Source of the DNA: Alphaproteobacteria bacterium
Lineage (GTDB): Bacteria > Pseudomonadota > Alphaproteobacteria > RF32 > CAG-239
Direction: 5' to 3'
Assembly (NCBI GenBank): GCA_900769705.1
Contig: CAAGHP010000006.1
Coordinates: 1 to 53,282 of the forward strand
DNA length: 53,282 nucleotides
The notes under the pieces are model-generated. The model worked only from the letters and a program-made list of their open reading frames with translations, had not been told where the DNA came from and searched no databases. The position numbers and the translations under genes were made by a program. Each line of letters starts with the position of its first letter. The first letter of the stretch is position 1. Positions 50,368-53,282 of the stretch are shown here, piece by piece.

Positions 50368-51312
50368 ATGAAATATGCTTTTGTGTTTCCTGGTCAAGGC
50401 TCGCAGTTTGTGGGAATGGGAAAGGAGTTGGCCGAAAATTTTGCTTCGGCTCGCGAGGTTTTTCAAGAAGTAAATGATGCTTTGTCTCAGGATTTGTTTA
50501 AAATTATGGTAGAAGGCCCGGATAGCGAATTGACTATGACAGCCAATACTCAACCGGCTCTGATGGCTTTTTCAATGGCGGTTGTTCGTGTTTTGGAAAA
50601 AGATTTCGATATAAAGCTGAAAAATAAAGCGGCTTTTGTGGCCGGCCATTCTTTGGGCGAATATTCGGCAGCATGCAGCGCCGGTGTGTTCTCATTGAGC
50701 GATACGGCAAAATTATTGCGAATCCGCGGAGATGCTATGCAGAATGCTGTTCCGCTGGGTGTCGGCGGTATGGCCGCTGTTTTGGGGCTGTCTTATAAAG
50801 ATGTGGGCGCTTTGGTAGAAGCTTGCTCCAACGATAAGGATATTTGTGTTGCCGCTAATGATAACTCAGACGGTCAGGTAGTTTTGTCCGGTTCCATGGC
50901 CGCTATAGACCGTGCGGTAGAAATTGCGTCGGAATTTGGTGCCCGTAAGTGCGTAAAATTGGCGGTAAGCGCTCCGTTCCACAGTCCGTTTATGCGTCCG
51001 GCTGCCGATGCTATGGCTCGCGCATTTATGGAAGTGGAAGCGCATGATGCCGAAATTCCGTTGGTTGCCAATGTGTTGGCAGAGCCGATTACGGATCACA
51101 AAGAAATTATTAAGCATTTAATTGAGCAGGTAACCGGTACGGTGCGCTGGCGCGAAACCATGGCTTATTTGCAAGAACAAGGCGTTACGGATTTGGTTGA
51201 GCTTGGTGCGGGCAAAGTATTGTCTGGTATAGCCAAACGCAGCCACAAAGAAATGAACGCTTTTTCTGTCGGTTCGGTAGAAGATATTGAAGAACTGGCA
51301 AAAAATTTATAA
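50368..51312 (+). CDS. fabD: Malonyl-CoA:ACP transacylase
   Basis: FabD loads malonyl groups onto acyl carrier protein for fatty-acid synthesis. VFPGQGSQFVGMGKEL at the N-terminus, the catalytic serine in GHSLGEYSA (about residue 92), the histidine in APFHSPFM (about 204) and ELGAGKVLSG near the end are all present. Its 314 residues are typical. AAGGAG precedes the ATG and fabG follows after 17 bp. Confidence 0.97.
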   Translation: MKYAFVFPGQGSQFVGMGKELAENFASAREVFQEVNDALSQDLFKIMVEGPDSELTMTANTQPALMAFSMAVVRVLEKDFDIKLKNKAAFVAGHSLGEYSAACSAGVFSLSDTAKLLRIRGDAMQNAVPLGVGGMAAVLGLSYKDVGALVEACSNDKDICVAANDNSDGQVVLSGSMAAIDRAVEIASEFGARKCVKLAVSAPFHSPFMRPAADAMARAFMEVEAHDAEIPLVANVLAEPITDHKEIIKHLIEQVTGTVRWRETMAYLQEQGVTDLVELGAGKVLSGIAKRSHKEMNAFSVGSVEDIEELAKNL

Positions 51313-51329
51313 CAGAAAGGAATAAAAAT

Positions 51330-52067
51330 ATGTTTAGATTAGATGGTAAAGTTGCTTTGATTACCGGTGCTGCCGGTGGTTTGGGACACAAGATTGCTCA
51401 CACTCTGCATGAACAAGGCGCTATTTTGGCTTTGACAGACATGAATGCCGAGAGATTGGAAGCTCTTAAAGCCGAATTGGGCAGCAATGCAGAGTGCTTT
51501 GTTGCTAACCTGACTGACGGCGAAGCTGTTAAGAATTTGGTAAAAGAAGTAGAAGAAAAAATGGGTCGCATTGATATTTTGGTGAACAACGCCGGTTTAA
51601 CCCGCGATAATTTGTTTATCAGAATGAGCGATGAAGATTGGCAGCTTGTTTTAGATGTAAATCTGACAGCAGGCTTCAAATTGGCAAAAGCTGCAGTACG
51701 CGGTATGATGAAACGCCGTTTCGGCCGCATTATCGGTATTGCTTCTGTGGTTGGTGTTATGGGCAATGCCGGTCAGGCTAACTATTCCGCTTCTAAAGCA
51801 GGTATGATTGCCATGAACAAATGTTTGGCTCAAGAAGTCGGCTCACGCGGCATTACCGTAAACTCTATCGCTCCTGGTTTTATCAGAACTCCGATGACAG
51901 ATGTTTTGCCTGACGATGTAAAAGCTGCTTTACTGGCTAAAATTCCAGAAGCTAAATTGGGCGAAGCTCAGGATATTGCAAATGTTGTTGCATTTTTGGC
52001 TTCTGATGAAGCTCAGTACATTACCGGTCAAACAATCCATGTAAACGGCGGTATGGCTATGATTTAA
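51330..52067 (+). CDS. fabG: 3-oxoacyl-ACP reductase
   Basis: FabG reduces 3-oxoacyl-ACP with NADPH in the elongation cycle. A short-chain dehydrogenase of 245 residues: cofactor loop TGAAGGLG (about 12-19), NNAGLTRD, and the catalytic Ser-Tyr-Lys set in GIASVVG and ANYSASKAG. The C-terminus VNGGMAMI is typical of FabG. GAAAGGA precedes the ATG. acpP, often next, is absent; a terminator follows. Confidence 0.96.
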   Translation: MFRLDGKVALITGAAGGLGHKIAHTLHEQGAILALTDMNAERLEALKAELGSNAECFVANLTDGEAVKNLVKEVEEKMGRIDILVNNAGLTRDNLFIRMSDEDWQLVLDVNLTAGFKLAKAAVRGMMKRRFGRIIGIASVVGVMGNAGQANYSASKAGMIAMNKCLAQEVGSRGITVNSIAPGFIRTPMTDVLPDDVKAALLAKIPEAKLGEAQDIANVVAFLASDEAQYITGQTIHVNGGMAMI

Positions 52068-52091
52068 TCACTTTAGTGATTGTATTTGAAA

Positions 52092-52122
52092 GGCGCTGAG
52101 ATGTTTTTCAGCGTCTTTTTTT
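52092..52122 (+). terminator. Intrinsic terminator after fabG
   Basis: GGCGCTGA (52092-52099) pairs with TCAGCGTC (52108-52115), one G-U pair, then seven T residues. A small AATCAC/GTGATT hairpin also lies at 52066-52081. The stretch 52123-52349 before the convergent prepilin gene shows no gene I can support. Confidence 0.85.
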
Positions 52123-52349
52123 GTCATATAATCTTATTGACATTGCTTTAGCAATGACGCTGCAAGCGGATGCGGAGAGATATATATACTTTTGCGTAGC
52201 TTATTTTTCATCAAATCAAAGTATCATTACTCTATACGGTATGGCGCAAAAGGCTATTATCGGCCCCAATGTCCGTATTTTCAAACTAGGGCGGTGCGGC
52301 TTTTGGCCGTGCCTTAGAAAAAATAGGTTTTGACAGCTTTGTTTATTTG

Positions 52350-53219
52350 TTAATGCAGATATTCAATAGCAAAACCCTTTTTGAAAATAATGCGTATACT
52401 GCTTACTTTTTTATCAAATCCGCTATTGCAGGCCGCGTTGATTTCCGTCGCAACTCTGGAATCATAAAGATTGAGATATTCCTTACCGTTACTACAATTT
52501 TTTTTGTCCTCCGATATGCAAATACCTGCATAAGGACTATTATCCTTAGAACATTTACTATAGCATTCGTGAATGCAATCCATGTCCTCCTTACATTTAT
52601 CACTACATTTTTTATCGCATTTTCTTATTTCATTAATTGCGTCATACCTATTTTTTATCGTGGTAAATACAGAAAACTCCCTAATATTACCTTTTAAGGG
52701 GATAACAATATTGTTAAAGGCTGAAATACATAACTCAGCGTCAGCATCACTCATAAAAACGTTTCCGTTTATATCAATTTCTCCAACCGGAGTACGTTGA
52801 AATTCGCTGCAGTTTTCAGCGGAAGGCAAACATAAGCCAAGAGTTTTTTTTGTTTCATCGTCAAGTCGGTAAATATTATACCAATTATCATTTTCAGAAA
52901 GTTCTTTGAGTTTAACAAGTACCTGTATGATTTCGCCAACTACTTTATTCGCCTGATATTTTTTCATAGCCTTTGAATATCCGGCAATGCCTCCGACTGT
53001 TAAAACCGCGATAATCGCCAGAACGCCGAGCATTTCTATCATACTTTTGCCACCCTGCACGTCATCTGCTAGGAATTTCTTCGCTCGTGTACTTCTTTTG
53101 TACACGTCGCTTAAAAATCCCGTCGCATCTAACGCACATTGTGGCAAAAGACTCCGCCCGAGAGAAACCGCGTATAGCGGCGCATCTAAAGCGGTTTTAC
53201 GCTGTCTCAAAAAATTCAT
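52350..53219 (-). CDS. Prepilin-like protein with Cys-rich domain and repeat-encoded leader
   Basis: A minus-strand protein with the same class III signal and helix as the gene at 19479: cleavage after GG gives KSMIE (Glu at position 5) then MLGVLAIIAVLTVGGIAGYS. The soluble part ends in a Cys-rich stretch (CDKKCSDKCKEDMDCIHEC). Two starts compete. ATG 53219 has GGAGG 3 nt upstream and gives 289 residues with a 57-residue leader encoded by dispersed-repeat DNA. GTG 53060, two codons before the Gly pair, gives a very short leader but has no ribosome-binding site. The frame is open to 53264. No pilus assembly genes are present. Confidence 0.65.
   Translation of the reverse strand: MNFLRQRKTALDAPLYAVSLGRSLLPQCALDATGFLSDVYKRSTRAKKFLADDVQGGKSMIEMLGVLAIIAVLTVGGIAGYSKAMKKYQANKVVGEIIQVLVKLKELSENDNWYNIYRLDDETKKTLGLCLPSAENCSEFQRTPVGEIDINGNVFMSDADAELCISAFNNIVIPLKGNIREFSVFTTIKNRYDAINEIRKCDKKCSDKCKEDMDCIHECYSKCSKDNSPYAGICISEDKKNCSNGKEYLNLYDSRVATEINAACNSGFDKKVSSIRIIFKKGFAIEYLH
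53064..53137. repeat. Dispersed palindromic repeat, copy B
   Basis: Same orientation as copy A at 46846-46917 and very similar over about 70 bp, with the imperfect palindrome centred on GTAC...TTGTACAC. On the minus strand it is read through by the N-terminal extension of the prepilin-like frame. Confidence 0.75.
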
Positions 53220-53256
53220 GTACCTCCAATGTACACTAGGATTTTTTTCGCAGCTA
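53204..53256. repeat. Related palindromic repeat, copy C
   Basis: A further imperfect palindrome with the same layout (AAAAAATTCATGTAC...TGTACACTAGGATTTTTTTCGC) but a different core, CTCCAA. On the minus strand that core supplies the GGAGG upstream of ATG 53219. Confidence 0.5.
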
Positions 53257-53282
53257 GAAACCACTTTATCTACACCACTCTC

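Noticed and set aside
52121..52333. 70-codon plus-strand ORF after fabG
   Set aside because: It begins on the fabG terminator tail, has no ribosome-binding site and no family-like features.
1..53282. Insertion sequences, prophage or tRNA genes
   Set aside because: No transposase, integrase or phage protein motifs and no cloverleaf-capable tRNA segment were found by eye; short degenerate ones could have been missed.

Overview
The window looks like a chromosomal segment of an uncultured, AT-leaning alphaproteobacterium, probably a host-associated (gut-type) lineage. The strongest evidence is a permuted two-piece tmRNA gene (acceptor piece before coding piece, tag ANDNFAPVAVAA), together with alphaproteobacterial neighbourhoods: tolC - popZ-like - valS; nlpD-like - yajC - secD - secF; lptF - lptD - surA - rsmA; xseB - ispA; an alphaproteobacterial-type sspB with an RHH_4 regulator; and the YbjN/lgt pair. 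Most of the window is core housekeeping DNA. The accessory features are two prepilin-like genes, one large orphan protein, structured non-coding DNA and dispersed or tandem palindromic repeats. I see no insertion sequence, prophage, CRISPR array or tRNA gene.

Layout. 1-2.3 kb: a Cys-rich fragment at the left edge and an unusually long glycogen synthase (minus). 2.5-8.6 kb: grpE, then the outer-membrane/LPS block lptF-lptD-surA-rsmA, which lacks the expected lptG and pdxA. 8.7-14.1 kb: a CPA2 antiporter facing the sufBCD iron-sulfur operon. 14.3-19.2 kb: a PAS/degenerate-GGDEF protein, a LysM/M23 lipoprotein and yajC-secDF, closed by a strong terminator. 19.2-20.8 kb: a structured RNA element with its own terminator, directly upstream of a type IV prepilin-like gene, and two small orphan genes. 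20.8-28.7 kb: glycogen phosphorylase (minus), then tolC, a short PopZ-like gene, valS and an OmpA-like lipoprotein. 28.8-33.2 kb: N-formylglutamate amidohydrolase and a flavin reductase with a basic tail (minus), xseB-ispA and two uncharacterised genes. 33.3-37.5 kb: a candidate small RNA, metG, a degenerate nuclease-fold membrane protein and trkH. 37.5-38.5 kb (minus): ssrA - sspB - RHH regulator, placing the degradation tag and its ClpX adaptor side by side. 38.7-44 kb: lytic transglycosylase, acyl-ACP thioesterase, ybjN, lgt, a second membrane degenerate-GGDEF protein, queA. 44.2-47.4 kb: an orphan protein of about 863 residues followed by a 177-bp tandem repeat. 47.4-52.1 kb: ftsK, fabD, fabG. 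52.3-53.3 kb: a second prepilin-like gene whose reading frame continues into dispersed palindromic repeats.

How genes work together: LptF/LptD/SurA/TolC/Lgt/SecDF/YajC serve envelope biogenesis; SufBCD builds iron-sulfur clusters; GlgA/GlgP make and degrade glycogen; tmRNA and SspB rescue stalled ribosomes and hand tagged proteins to ClpXP; FabD/FabG and the thioesterase act in fatty-acid metabolism. The parts most worth a second look are the structured RNA upstream of the first prepilin gene, the ~863-residue protein, the palindromic/tandem repeats and the repeat-derived leader of the second prepilin. All identifications rest on reading translated sequence; no database search was possible.
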